A stretch of 64,000 nt of DNA from Rhizobium sp. CC-YZS058. Lineage in GTDB: Bacteria > Pseudomonadota > Alphaproteobacteria > Rhizobiales > Rhizobiaceae. This document shows, piece after piece, positions 18,268 through 26,647 of this stretch. The stretch covers positions 3,126,001 to 3,190,000 of the forward strand of contig NZ_JAYESJ010000001.1 in the NCBI RefSeq assembly GCF_034720595.1. Reading direction: 5' to 3'. A program made the translations under genes and the position numbers. The notes under the pieces are model-generated. The model saw only the letters and a list, made by a program, of their open reading frames with translations. It was not told the origin of the DNA and did not search any database. Position 1 is the first letter of the stretch; every line of letters starts with the position of its first letter.

Positions 18268-18876
18268 TCACCGACAGAAGGCAGAAGCGTTCGGCGTCCA
18301 TTGCCCGTAACCGGTCGCCACCAGATTTGCGATCACGCGGCAGACATATCTCTTCTGCGCCGGATCGTTGTTCGGCCCGGCATGATAGCGCGCCACCGCC
18401 ATGGTCCAGGTTTCATGCCGCGCATGGAGGTTGGCAAGAAAGCGTGCGGCGTAGTCGACATTCTTGTGCGGGTCGAGCATCTCCTGCGGCGAGGCGAAAT
18501 TCTCCCCATGGAAGCGGTGGTTGATCTGCATGCAGCCGAGATCGATCAAGGTCGCGCCTTGCGCGCGCGCCGCCTCGAACCGTCGCATCACGTCGGCGGC
18601 ATCCGCCGCGAACACTGCCTTGCCCTCGATGTTCATCGCATAGGGCTGCAGGGAGCCACGCACGCCGGTCTCCGTCAGCCCCACCGAGTAGAGGATGCCG
18701 GCGGGGATTCCGTAGCGCTCGGCCGCCGACAGAATCTCCCGCTCGCAGACGCCTGCCCCGGAGGTCGCGGCGCGCCCCTCAGATGTAAACGCCGGACTGA
18801 CCGCCAGTGCGGTTGCGATCGCCGCCCATGTCAGGGCGCGCGTCCTGGCCAGGCTGACGATTGCGGGAACTCTCAT
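18268..18876 (-). CDS. Periplasmic lytic transglycosylase, SLT-like
   Basis: A 202-residue protein with an N-terminal Sec-type signal (ALTWAAIATALAVSPAFTSEG after a basic start). Then come CEREILSAAERYGIPAGILYSVGLTETG, with the catalytic-type Glu of the SLT fold in GLTETG, LIDLGCMQINHRFHG and YAARFLANLHARHETWTMAVARYHAGPNN. It probably cleaves peptidoglycan so the rod can pass the wall, which would supply the activity missing from the short FlgJ. It is the last gene after motB-motC-fliK. Its first 98 bp overlap the 3' end of fliK in another frame; no later start would keep the signal peptide. Confidence 0.85.
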   Translation of the reverse strand: MRVPAIVSLARTRALTWAAIATALAVSPAFTSEGRAATSGAGVCEREILSAAERYGIPAGILYSVGLTETGVRGSLQPYAMNIEGKAVFAADAADVMRRFEAARAQGATLIDLGCMQINHRFHGENFASPQEMLDPHKNVDYAARFLANLHARHETWTMAVARYHAGPNNDPAQKRYVCRVIANLVATGYGQWTPNASAFCR

Positions 18877-20389
18877 TCTGTCGTCCCTCTTCGCTCGAGG
18901 AAAATGGATTCTGTGGGTCTCGTCCGGGCTGGTTGGAGGCAGACTGGTTCTGCCCCTGCCCCGAGGCCTGGGACGGGTCGCCGGAGGCCGTGGGACTGAG
19001 CACGAAGGTAATCTGGTCGACGGCAAAGCCCTGGTCGCGCAGAGCGCGGATCATCGCGTCCTGATCGTCGGAGAGCTGCCGGTAGGCCTCGCCGGTCTCC
19101 ACCTTCAGCTCGACCTGCAGGGCGTCGTCCTTGAGCCGCAGCGTGGCCGTGACGGTGCCGAGGTCGATCGGGTGCATCTGGATCCGCAAGGTGTTCATGA
19201 CGCGCCCGGCGCCGCTCTGCAGCGGGTCGGCGCCGGCCTTCAGGCTCTGGGCGAGCTCCGGGCTGCCGGCAATGGCCGAGGTGACGGCCTGCGTGTTGAT
19301 CGAGGGCGCGAGGCCCAGATAGCGACGCGCCTCCAGCACGGTGACGGTCTCCGCCCGCCCAGCCGAGGCGGACTCGTGCGCAGCGCCGATCTTCGCGCCG
19401 TCCGATCCTGAAGCGACCGCCATCGGGCTTGCCTTGCCGTCGGCGCTGGCGAAGCGGAAGATCCGGTCCGCCGGCGCTCCGGGGTCTGCATCCTTCGCCG
19501 CCGCCTTGTTGGCACGCGCTGCTTCGCTGGTGGCCGCGCCCTGCTGTTTCCTGATGCCGGCAGGCAGCGCAAGCTCGCCCGTCGTCTCGCCCGCCGCGGC
19601 CCGATCTTCCGACCCCTTGACCTGAGACTGGCCTCTGGCCGCCGGCGACGGCACGCCGAGAAGCGCGAAGAGCTGGCGGGTGTCGCTGCCCGGTGCCGCC
19701 TGCGTGCCCGGCGCTGCGGTCGGCAGACCAAGGTCGCTTGCTATTTCGCTGTTCTCGATCGGCGTTGCGGCCTTGAGCCCGCGTTGCGTCCGGTCGGTAA
19801 AGGGTTGAGCGGTCTCAGCCGCCATGGGCTCGTCTGATGGTGCTGTGCTCAGTGCATTCGGCAGTTTTTCTTCGATCCTTGCGTGCATCCGGCTGTGGCG
19901 GTCAACGGCGCCAGATTTCGCGGTCGCCGCCGCCGACGGATCGATCTCAGCCTGCGCTTCTGCGCCCGTGTCCTTGCCAAGCACCTCGGCCATCGTCTTG
20001 GCCGGCTGGCCCGCGCGGCGCAGCGCATCGGAGAGCCGCAGCTGCGCACCGAGCTGCCCAGTCCCGGCGGTCAGCTTTGCCTGACCGGTGGATGGACTGG
20101 ACAGCGGGTCGCCGCCGTCGGACGTCTTCGTCTCGATCTCGGTCTCCGGCATCCACTCGCGCCCGGCCTGGCTTTGCGCATCGCCCTTGGCGCCCAGTGC
20201 GTCGTCCTTCGACTCGGCGTGGGGCGTTGCCTTGCCCACCGCCTTGCCATGGCCCGGACGCTTGCCGAGGTCGCTCACTGCGCGTTCGAAGCCCTGGTCG
20301 TCGTCCAGGCCCGGCATGGCCTTGGCGCTGGGCTTTTGGCCGCTTTTCAGGGGCGACGCGGTCATCATGATATCGTCGATGCTGGTCAT
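18779..20389 (-). CDS. fliK: Flagellar hook-length control protein FliK (formerly MotD)
   Basis: A 536-residue protein. The first 370 residues are low in complexity (Ala, Gly, Ser, charged), as in all FliK rulers. The conserved C-terminal domain begins near 385 with MNTLRIQMHPIDLGTVTATLRLKDDALQVELKVETGEAYRQL and ends with LRDQGFAVDQITFVLSP. In S. meliloti the gene called motD was shown to be fliK. A Gln/Asn-rich tail follows the domain, and its last part overlaps the transglycosylase gene. ATG overlaps the motC stop as ATGA. Confidence 0.9.
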   Translation of the reverse strand: MTSIDDIMMTASPLKSGQKPSAKAMPGLDDDQGFERAVSDLGKRPGHGKAVGKATPHAESKDDALGAKGDAQSQAGREWMPETEIETKTSDGGDPLSSPSTGQAKLTAGTGQLGAQLRLSDALRRAGQPAKTMAEVLGKDTGAEAQAEIDPSAAATAKSGAVDRHSRMHARIEEKLPNALSTAPSDEPMAAETAQPFTDRTQRGLKAATPIENSEIASDLGLPTAAPGTQAAPGSDTRQLFALLGVPSPAARGQSQVKGSEDRAAAGETTGELALPAGIRKQQGAATSEAARANKAAAKDADPGAPADRIFRFASADGKASPMAVASGSDGAKIGAAHESASAGRAETVTVLEARRYLGLAPSINTQAVTSAIAGSPELAQSLKAGADPLQSGAGRVMNTLRIQMHPIDLGTVTATLRLKDDALQVELKVETGEAYRQLSDDQDAMIRALRDQGFAVDQITFVLSPTASGDPSQASGQGQNQSASNQPGRDPQNPFSSSEEGRQNESSRNRQPGQDARPDMGGDRNRTGGQSGVYI

Positions 20390-21765
20390 TGCGAGTCCTC
20401 CAGAAGGGCGTCAATCTCCCCAAGCTTGCTGGTTCCGGCCTTCAGGAACTTGGCAACTTCCGGATCTGCGCCCGGTTCGTCTGGGGCATTGGCAATGGTC
20501 GATGCAGGTGATGCAGGCGCTGCCGCAGCCGTGGCCGCCGGCTTGGCGGCGAAGGGGCTGGCGCCGCTGCCGGTTCCCTCCAGCGAAACCGCCGGATCGG
20601 CGATCGGCGCAGCGTCCGCTACGGGCTTCTCCTCGATCTGCGGCGGTGTCGCGGGGGCTTGCGGCAGTCGCAGGATATTGTCGGCAACCTGGCGCGCCGC
20701 ATCGCGCAGGGCGCGGTCCCGCGGCGAAAGATCCTCTTCCGGCACGGCATCGAGCTGTTTCACCGCTTCCAGCACATCGCCGGACGGCACGTTGATCAGG
20801 CCGGAATAAAGCGTCGTCAGCGCCTCTTCGACGTTTGCGCCGGGCGGCGACAGGGCCTGCGCGGCATCGGTGGCAAAGCGCGTCAGCTCCTGCCGGCCGG
20901 CAATGACGGCGGCACGCGCAATGCGCAGATAGACCTCGCGGCGGCGAACCGGATCGAGAAAGTGCAAAGCCTCCTGCGTCGTCTCGCGCGCCGCCGCACT
21001 GTCATGGCCGACGAGCAGTTCGACGAAGAGATCGGCCACCTGGCTGACATAGGGCGAATGCGGGAATCGGCGCATATAGACGGAGGCATAGCGGAACGCC
21101 TTGTCCGGATTGCGCGCGTCGGAGGAGCCCTTGGCCTTGCCCGTCGAACTCTGCACCAGCCGGCCGCGGACCGAGAGCAGCAGCGAGCGGCGCAGCGCCG
21201 CCTCTTCGATATTGGTACCCGGAGAAAGCAACCGCGCCTGATCGTAATGGCGCACGGCATTGCCGGGATCATATTGCGAGATCGAATTGGCGAGAACGAG
21301 ATAGAGATAGGGTCCTACCCGCTGGTCGCGGTATTCGTCCACGGCCTTGGACAGCGCTTCCGTCACCAGGGCGGTCTTGCCGGTCAGATAATGGTTCAGC
21401 GCATCGGTCAGCCGGTTGTCGAACCGCCCATCGATGTCGCGCGAGACGAGCAAGGCGAGCGTCTGCGGATTGCCGCCGCTCATGGCATAGATCATCGCCG
21501 CTTCGACATTGCGTGGATCATCGAAGGCGGTGCGGTCGGCAGCACGCAGGCGCTTGTCGATGGCGCTGAGCATGAAGGCCTGCATCTCGTTCGAGGCGGA
21601 ATCGCCGCCGATGGCGGCATCCTGCATCGCCTGCAGCGAGCGCACCATCTTGAAGGGCGGCAGATCGTCCTGCGACGCCTTCTCCTGCGCCGGCAGGCTG
21701 GAGGCGGCCAGCACCGGTCCCAGAAGACAGGCCGAAACCAGGAGATGGCGCAGCAGACCCTTCAT
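20386..21765 (-). CDS. motC: Motility protein MotC
   Basis: A 459-residue protein with an N-terminal signal peptide (GLLRHLLVSACLLGPVLAAS). The family core includes PPFKMVRSLQAMQDAAIGGDSASNEMQAFMLSAI and YAMSGGNPQTLALLVSRD. MotC is a rhizobial periplasmic protein that binds MotB and is needed for proton-driven rotation; MotE is its folding chaperone, and that gene is present at 29942. The tail after about residue 395 is Ala/Pro-rich. The operon order motB-motC-fliK is conserved. The start at 21765 sits 4 bp after the motB stop. Confidence 0.93.
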   Translation of the reverse strand: MKGLLRHLLVSACLLGPVLAASSLPAQEKASQDDLPPFKMVRSLQAMQDAAIGGDSASNEMQAFMLSAIDKRLRAADRTAFDDPRNVEAAMIYAMSGGNPQTLALLVSRDIDGRFDNRLTDALNHYLTGKTALVTEALSKAVDEYRDQRVGPYLYLVLANSISQYDPGNAVRHYDQARLLSPGTNIEEAALRRSLLLSVRGRLVQSSTGKAKGSSDARNPDKAFRYASVYMRRFPHSPYVSQVADLFVELLVGHDSAAARETTQEALHFLDPVRRREVYLRIARAAVIAGRQELTRFATDAAQALSPPGANVEEALTTLYSGLINVPSGDVLEAVKQLDAVPEEDLSPRDRALRDAARQVADNILRLPQAPATPPQIEEKPVADAAPIADPAVSLEGTGSGASPFAAKPAATAAAAPASPASTIANAPDEPGADPEVAKFLKAGTSKLGEIDALLEDSQ

Positions 21766-21769
21766 CCCT

Positions 21770-23119
21770 TCAGGTTCCCGATGTCTGGAGCAGGATTTCG
21801 ATGCGGCGGTTGGCCGGCGCGTAGGGGTCGGTCGGCACCTGCAGGCGCTTGTCGGCAAAGCCGGTGATCTGGCTCACGCGGCTTTCGGCCAGCCCGCCAT
21901 GGACAAGCATGTAATAGGCGCTCTGCGCACGATCGGCCGAAAGCCGCCAATTGTCGTAGGCGCCGTTCTTGAACGGACGGCCGTCGGTATGGCCCCGGAT
22001 GGCGATGGCGCCGGGCCGCCCGGCCAGCACCTTGCCGAGCTTCTCCATGGCCACCACAAGGTCCTTTTCCGGCACGGAAGAGCCGACCGTGAACATCGGC
22101 GTATCGACCTGCTCGCTGATGGTCACCAGCAATCCGCCTTCGGTGGGCGTCACGATCAAGCCTTCGGCAAGCTTGCCGGCCGCGCCGCCGATCGCCTTCT
22201 CGATGTCACCCTTGAGCGCGGCAGCCGCCTGGGTCTGCGCGGGCGTCGGCGCCGGCACGGGCTTGGCAGCCTCGTCCTTCACATCCTTCTCGGCCTGCAG
22301 CGCCGCCATTTCCATCGCGCGGGATTGCGCGTCCTTTGCCGGATTGGCAGCGTCCTTTCCGACAGGATCCTTGCCGTCCTTGCCATCGACCATCGCCTTT
22401 TGCGCCGCGCTGGCGGCACTTGCCGCAGCGGCGTCTGCCTGGCTTGCAGCCGCCGTCGCGCCGGCGGCACTCGTCGCGGCTCCATCTGCCGGGTTCGCAG
22501 CGGCCGTTTCCGTCGCGGCGGCCGCGCCGTTCTTGGCGATGGCCTGCAGTTCCACCTGCTTGGCCCAGAAATCCGGGTCGAACGGGTCTCGGAAGGCTTC
22601 CCCGCCCTCGGCACCGGTTGCCGGGCCGGAATCGCTTGCGCCGCCGTCGCCCTTGCTGCTGATATTGGCCTGCTGGCCCGTCTGGTTCATGATCTCCGAG
22701 AGCACGGAATAGGGATTCTCGAAGAAGTCGGCGTCGGAATATTTCGTTTCCTCGCCGGAGGTGGCGGTCATGTCGTCGCCGGTCTTGGCGGAGCCGCCGG
22801 TCTTCGACTGTTCGCCGTCGACCTCGGATTTCTCCTGCGTCTCTTCGCCCTTCGCATCCTTGGCCGGCTTCTTCACGCCCTTCTCGGAGGGCTTTTCGTC
22901 GGTCAGCTGCACGGGATTGAAATAGGAGGCGATTGCCGCCTTGGTCTCGGCATTCGAGGCGTTGATCAGCCACATGACAAGGAAGAACGCCATCATGGCC
23001 GTCATGAAGTCGGCATAGGCGATCTTCCAGGCACCGCCATGGTGGCCGTCGTGACCGCCATGATGGCGCTTGATGATGATGATCTCGTTCTTGCCGTGAT
23101 GGCTGTCATTCTCGCTCAT
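21770..23119 (-). CDS. motB: Flagellar motor stator protein MotB
   Basis: A 449-residue protein. A His-rich start precedes the single membrane helix (KIAYADFMTAMMAFFLVMWLIN), in which Asp37 is the proton-carrying residue. The C-terminal OmpA-like peptidoglycan-binding domain is clear: AIRGHTDGRPFKNG, LSADRAQSAYYMLV and NRRIEILL. Between them lies a long Ala/Lys/Asp-rich linker of about 230 residues, much longer than the linker of E. coli MotB (308 residues in all); rhizobial MotB proteins are known to be longer. The partner motA lies far away at 38063, as in other rhizobia. Confidence 0.95.
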   Translation of the reverse strand: MSENDSHHGKNEIIIIKRHHGGHDGHHGGAWKIAYADFMTAMMAFFLVMWLINASNAETKAAIASYFNPVQLTDEKPSEKGVKKPAKDAKGEETQEKSEVDGEQSKTGGSAKTGDDMTATSGEETKYSDADFFENPYSVLSEIMNQTGQQANISSKGDGGASDSGPATGAEGGEAFRDPFDPDFWAKQVELQAIAKNGAAAATETAAANPADGAATSAAGATAAASQADAAAASAASAAQKAMVDGKDGKDPVGKDAANPAKDAQSRAMEMAALQAEKDVKDEAAKPVPAPTPAQTQAAAALKGDIEKAIGGAAGKLAEGLIVTPTEGGLLVTISEQVDTPMFTVGSSVPEKDLVVAMEKLGKVLAGRPGAIAIRGHTDGRPFKNGAYDNWRLSADRAQSAYYMLVHGGLAESRVSQITGFADKRLQVPTDPYAPANRRIEILLQTSGT

Positions 23120-23772
23120 GCGAGCACCTTCCCTACGGTGTCAGCCCAGGCGGAAAGCCGGGTCATGAGGATCGCCTCGCCGAACTCCACCGTCAGATCG
23201 ATCTCCTGGGTCTCCACATGACGGAAGACCGGGGCATCCGCCGGAAAGCGCGCGGTGAGCGCTGCAAACAGGGCGGCGGGGCCATAGACGGTGAGCGTGA
23301 CCCCCTCCCCGTCTCCCAGCGCCTGACGGAGCGCGGCAGCCAGATCGGCGATCGCCCGTTCGGCCAGCGCGTCCGTGAGCACGGGGCGGAGAACCTCGGC
23401 GGTCTGTGCCGTCAAGATCGTGGCGAGCGCCGCGCCGAGTTCGCTGTAGCGCCGATGGATGGTCAGGGCGGCCTCGTCGAGGAGCCGGCGCTCGAGCACG
23501 GCCAGTTCGGCGGCATGGGCAGCCCGCAAGGCCTCCAGCTCCGCGGCGTGGCGGGCACCGAGTTCGGCCTCCGCATGCTCGCGGCCGCGGCCATAGGCGC
23601 TCTGGCGCTCGGCCTCGATGTCGATCTTGGGCTCCGGCGCCGGTTTCGGCGTGTAGTGGATGTCACTGCGGGCGGGTTCGGCAGCGCGCGGCACATGGAC
23701 GGGCGGCAGTGCCGTCATGTTGAGCTTCGGCGCGCTGAAATCCTTCAAATAGCGAGACAGGGGCGCGCTCAT
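23116..23772 (-). CDS. FliH-like protein upstream of motB
   Basis: A 218-residue protein. Residues 45-110 form a charged Ala/Glu coiled coil (AYGRGREHAEAELGARHAAELEAL), followed by a compact C-terminal domain with ALAERAIADLAAALRQALGDG and a beta segment. This two-part layout is that of FliH, the regulator of the FliI ATPase, and no other fliH is in the island. Its stop overlaps motB (ATGA). The start is uncertain: ATG 23772 begins MSAPLSRYLKDF, but ATG 23931 has AGGAG five bases before it and lies 30 bp after the 19-bp element, which would add 53 residues of Arg/Ser-rich sequence. Confidence 0.6.
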   Translation of the reverse strand: MSAPLSRYLKDFSAPKLNMTALPPVHVPRAAEPARSDIHYTPKPAPEPKIDIEAERQSAYGRGREHAEAELGARHAAELEALRAAHAAELAVLERRLLDEAALTIHRRYSELGAALATILTAQTAEVLRPVLTDALAERAIADLAAALRQALGDGEGVTLTVYGPAALFAALTARFPADAPVFRHVETQEIDLTVEFGEAILMTRLSAWADTVGKVLA

Positions 23773-23961
23773 CGGCCGACTACTTTCAGCGCGGCCGCGC
23801 CAGCACTGCGCGAAGGGGTCCGGGCTCCTTGAAGGTGAGTTCGCGACACGGCCTGTCTTCTCCTTCGAGATCAGCCGGTTCGGTCCGGCGTCTCGCATCG
23901 TCAAGCGGGCGATGCGCTTGTCAGCGCGCATCGACACTCCTGGTCGGAGCGCATGGCAAAC

Positions 23962-23980
23962 CTAGGCGGTCAAACTTGTG
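23962..23980 (-). promoter_or_regulatory. Flagellar 19-bp element before the FliH-like/motB operon
   Basis: The minus strand reads CACAAG, nine bases and CTAG, one mismatch from CGCAAG-N9-CTAG. It lies 30 bp before ATG 23931 and 189 bp before ATG 23772. Confidence 0.55.
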
Positions 23981-24026
23981 CGAAGCAAAACTGGCAGGCA
24001 GACCACCAGCGAAGGCGGGAGGAACG

Positions 24027-24066
24027 AAAAAGAGTTGGACCGCGCTCGGGCAATAGCGCGGTCCAA
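24027..24066 (-). terminator. Intrinsic terminator of the third flagellin gene
   Basis: A perfect 12-bp stem (ttggaccgcgct at 24035-24046 with agcgcggtccaa at 24055-24066, 8-base loop) is followed on the minus strand by CTCTTTTT. It lies 70 bp after the flagellin stop. Confidence 0.85.
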
Positions 24067-24136
24067 CCAGGTCGCCATCGCCGATGACCGGCGGCGGTGG
24101 CGAAGCGCGTGTCGTCGCGTCGCGACGGGCCTGTCC

Positions 24137-25105
24137 TTATTGCTGGAACAGGCGCAGGATGTTTTCGGAATTGGTGTTGGCGATCTGCAGCGACTGGATA
24201 CCCAGCTGCTGCTGGGTCTGCAGCGCCTTCAACCGCGTCGATTCCTCGTTCATGTCCGCATCGACGAGGCGGCCGATACCCTTGTCGATCACGTCGATCA
24301 GGTTGGCGACGAAGCTTTCCTGCATGTCGATGCGCTTGCTGATGGCACCCAGCGTCGAGGCGGAGTTGGTGAGCGTGCTGAACATGGCTTCGACGGCCGA
24401 GACCATGCCCTCGATCGTCTCGTCCGACGTCGTTGCATTGATCTCGATCAGGGTCGAGCCCGCCGGCGCCGTGCCGCCGGCAACGCTGATGAGGTGATAG
24501 GTCGCCGTCGCAGTCGTCGCACCACTCTTCTGGCTGACCGTGATGGCTTTCGTCAGCTGGCCGCGCGAGGCGTCCTTGGTGTCGATGAGGATGGATGTGC
24601 TGGTGTCGTAGTCGAGCGTCGTGATCGAGACGGCGCCCGTGTTCGAGCGGTTGAAGGAGGCGACGATCGATTTCGTTCCCGGGGGTACGGTGCTGGCGTT
24701 GTAGAGCCAGTTTTCCCCGGAGAAGGAAGCGGACTCGGCGGCAGCGGCAAGCTGGTTCTTGAGCTCGGTCAGTTCCTTGTTGATCTTCGTCTTGTCCACG
24801 CCCGGTTCGCGGGCCGCGACCAGCTTGCGCTTGATTTCCGAAATAACGTCGATCACCGAGTCCATGGCGGAATAGGAGGTATCGACCTTGGCAGCGCCGA
24901 GGCCCAGCGCGTCCTGGACGGTCGACAGCGCCATGTTGTCGGACCGCATGGTGGTGGCGATCGACCAATAGGCTGCATTGTCGGCAGCCGTCTCGACCCG
25001 GTACCCCGAGGAGATGCGTGCCTGCGTCTGTTCCATATTGTCGTTGATGGTCCGCAGCGTCTGCAGCGCCGCCATGGCGGCTGCATTGGTCATGATGCTG
25101 GTCAT
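24137..25105 (-). CDS. fla: Flagellin (third copy)
   Basis: A 322-residue filament protein. The N-terminal D0/D1 helices (MTSIMTNAAAMAALQTLRTINDNMEQTQARISSG, YRVETAADNAAYWSIATTM) and the C-terminal helix (RIDMQESFVANLIDVIDKGIGRLVDADMNEESTRLKALQTQQQLGIQSLQIANT) are conserved. It is clearly more diverged from the other two copies than they are from each other, mainly in the central surface region. The start is ATG 25105, after a 309-bp intergenic region, and it has its own terminator. The filament of rhizobia is built from several flagellins, usually with one major subunit. Confidence 0.95.
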   Translation of the reverse strand: MTSIMTNAAAMAALQTLRTINDNMEQTQARISSGYRVETAADNAAYWSIATTMRSDNMALSTVQDALGLGAAKVDTSYSAMDSVIDVISEIKRKLVAAREPGVDKTKINKELTELKNQLAAAAESASFSGENWLYNASTVPPGTKSIVASFNRSNTGAVSITTLDYDTSTSILIDTKDASRGQLTKAITVSQKSGATTATATYHLISVAGGTAPAGSTLIEINATTSDETIEGMVSAVEAMFSTLTNSASTLGAISKRIDMQESFVANLIDVIDKGIGRLVDADMNEESTRLKALQTQQQLGIQSLQIANTNSENILRLFQQ

Positions 25106-25414
25106 GGGGAAAGCCCTTTTGGTCAAGGAGAACGGCATGCCGGATCTGATGCCGGCGGAACGGGAGGGCTTCATGCTCTCTGCCCAGATTTACCCGTCGG
25201 GCAGCCCGTTGCTGTTAAGCAGACGTTAATCCCATCATAGTTAACAAAGGCTTTACGCAACCTTGCGGGCGTTCATAAAGATCAATTTTTTCGTAAGATT
25301 CATGGTTAACAAAGGATTGAGCGGCGGCCTTCGCCATGAACGGCGAAAAGCCGCCCTCCGGGATGGAGAGCGGCTTCCTGATCATGGCTCCGGTCGGAGC
25401 CTCCCGTTATCCGA
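25106..25414 (-). promoter_or_regulatory. Intergenic promoter region of the third flagellin
   Basis: 309 bp without a gene, AT-rich in its middle. It holds the terminator of the previous flagellin (25346-25376), a TTAACCAT sequence on the minus strand (25304-25311, CtrA-box-like), a second GTTAAC near 25240, and an inverted repeat GGCATGCCGG/CCGGCATC-like about 30-55 bp before the ATG. No 19-bp flagellar element is present. Confidence 0.5.
25346..25376 (-). terminator. Intrinsic terminator of the second flagellin gene
   Basis: A 12-bp stem with one mismatch (25348-25359 with 25365-25376) is followed on the minus strand by TTTT. It lies 40 bp after the flagellin stop. Confidence 0.75.
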
Positions 25415-26371
25415 TTAGCGGAACAGCGAGAGGATGTTTTCGGAGTTGGAGTTCGCGATCGAGAGCGACTGGATGCCGAGCTGCTGCTGGGTCTGCAGAG
25501 CCTTCAGGCGGGTCGATTCCTCGTTCATGTCTGCGTCCACCAGACGACCGACGCCCTTGGTGATGGTGCTCATCAGGTCGGCCATGAAGTCGTCCTGCAT
25601 CGAGATACGCTTGTTGGTCGCACCGAGTGTCGAGGCAGCCGCGGTCAGATTGAGCAGGATCGCATCGACAGCCTTCATCATGCCGACAACGTCGGCATCG
25701 GAGGTGCTGCCCGAGAGCGTGATCGATGTTCCCGTCTGCGTCGCGCCGGTGACGGACACGAGGTAGTAGGTGTTCTGCGCGGTACCGTTGCCGGTCTGGT
25801 CGACAGCCACGGCCTTCGTCAGCGCACCCTTCGAGAAGTCATAGGTGTCGATCAGCACCGAGCTCGACGCGTCGAAGTCGAGCATGCCGATCGAAACCGT
25901 GCCGTCGGCGGCGCGGGTGAAGGAGCCAACCATGCTCTTCGTGCCCAAGGCGGTCGAAGACGTGTTGTAGAGCCAGTTTTCGCCCGAGAAGGAGGCGGAC
26001 TTTGCCGTGGAGGCGAGCTGGTTCTTGAGTTCCGTCAGTTCCTTGTTGATCTTGGTCTTGTCGACACCCGGCTCGCGGGCGGCAACCAGCTTGGCCTTGA
26101 TTTCGGAAATGACGTCGATGGCGTTGTTGAGGCCGGTATAGGCCGTGTCGGTCTTGGCAGCACCGAGGCCGAGAGCGTCCTGAACGGTGCCGAGTGCCTT
26201 GTTGTCCGACTTCATGGTCGTGGCGATCGACCAGTAGGCGGAGTTGTCGGCGGCGGTTTCGACACGCAGGCCGGAGGAGACGCGACCCTGGGTGCTCTCC
26301 ATGTTGGAGCCGATCGTGCGGAGGGTCGAGAGAGCTGCCAGTGCTGCAGCGTTGGTGAGAATGCTCGTCAT
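25415..26371 (-). CDS. fla: Flagellin (second copy)
   Basis: A 318-residue filament protein, nearly identical to the copy at 26648 over most of its length, including the helices SSGLRVETAADNSAYWSIATTM and RISMQDDFMADLMSTITKGVGRLVDADMNEEST. Differences cluster at the N-terminal dozen residues (MTSILTNAAALAALSTL here, MSSVNTNISALAALSTL there) and in the exposed centre. The start at 26371 is at the family N terminus. It has its own promoter region and terminator. The similarity implies recent duplication or gene conversion. Confidence 0.95.
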   Translation of the reverse strand: MTSILTNAAALAALSTLRTIGSNMESTQGRVSSGLRVETAADNSAYWSIATTMKSDNKALGTVQDALGLGAAKTDTAYTGLNNAIDVISEIKAKLVAAREPGVDKTKINKELTELKNQLASTAKSASFSGENWLYNTSSTALGTKSMVGSFTRAADGTVSIGMLDFDASSSVLIDTYDFSKGALTKAVAVDQTGNGTAQNTYYLVSVTGATQTGTSITLSGSTSDADVVGMMKAVDAILLNLTAAASTLGATNKRISMQDDFMADLMSTITKGVGRLVDADMNEESTRLKALQTQQQLGIQSLSIANSNSENILSLFR

Positions 26372-26443
26372 AGGTGTGTTGCCCCTTTGATGTGACAAAG
26401 ATTGAGGAAGGGCACTCCGGTCTTCACCGGGAAACAGCGGCCA

Positions 26444-26453
26444 GCATCATGCC
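26444..26453 (-). promoter_or_regulatory. Shared flagellin upstream element GGCATGATGC
   Basis: Ten bases identical to part of a palindrome found before the first flagellin (27679-27689), at almost the same distance from the start (72 and 74 bp). TTAACC boxes lie farther upstream at 26475-26480 and 26516-26521. Confidence 0.4.
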
Positions 26454-26558
26454 TGCTAACGTCTTAACTTTGTTGGTTAACCCGCTGTTTCGATAAACAC
26501 ATCAAACACCATCTTGGTTAAGGAAAGTTGAAACCATAGGCGGAAATCAGAAGAAACG

Positions 26559-26590
26559 AAAAAAGCCGCGCTCCTTTCGGAACGCGGCTT
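26559..26590 (-). terminator. Intrinsic terminator of the first flagellin gene
   Basis: The stem aagccgcg/cgcggctt (26563-26570 with 26583-26590), extended by three inner pairs, is followed on the minus strand by TTTTTT. Confidence 0.85.
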
Positions 26591-26603
26591 CGTCTGCGTG
26601 AGC

Positions 26604-26630
26604 TCGAAACGCCCGCAGAAGGCGTTTCGA
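26604..26630 (-). repeat. Second hairpin in the 3' leader of the first flagellin
   Basis: A perfect 10-bp inverted repeat (tcgaaacgcc and ggcgtttcga, 7-base loop) lies between the flagellin stop and its terminator. It has no T-run of its own. It could stabilise the mRNA. Confidence 0.5.
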
Positions 26631-26647
26631 CTGCTTCTCGGCTTTGC

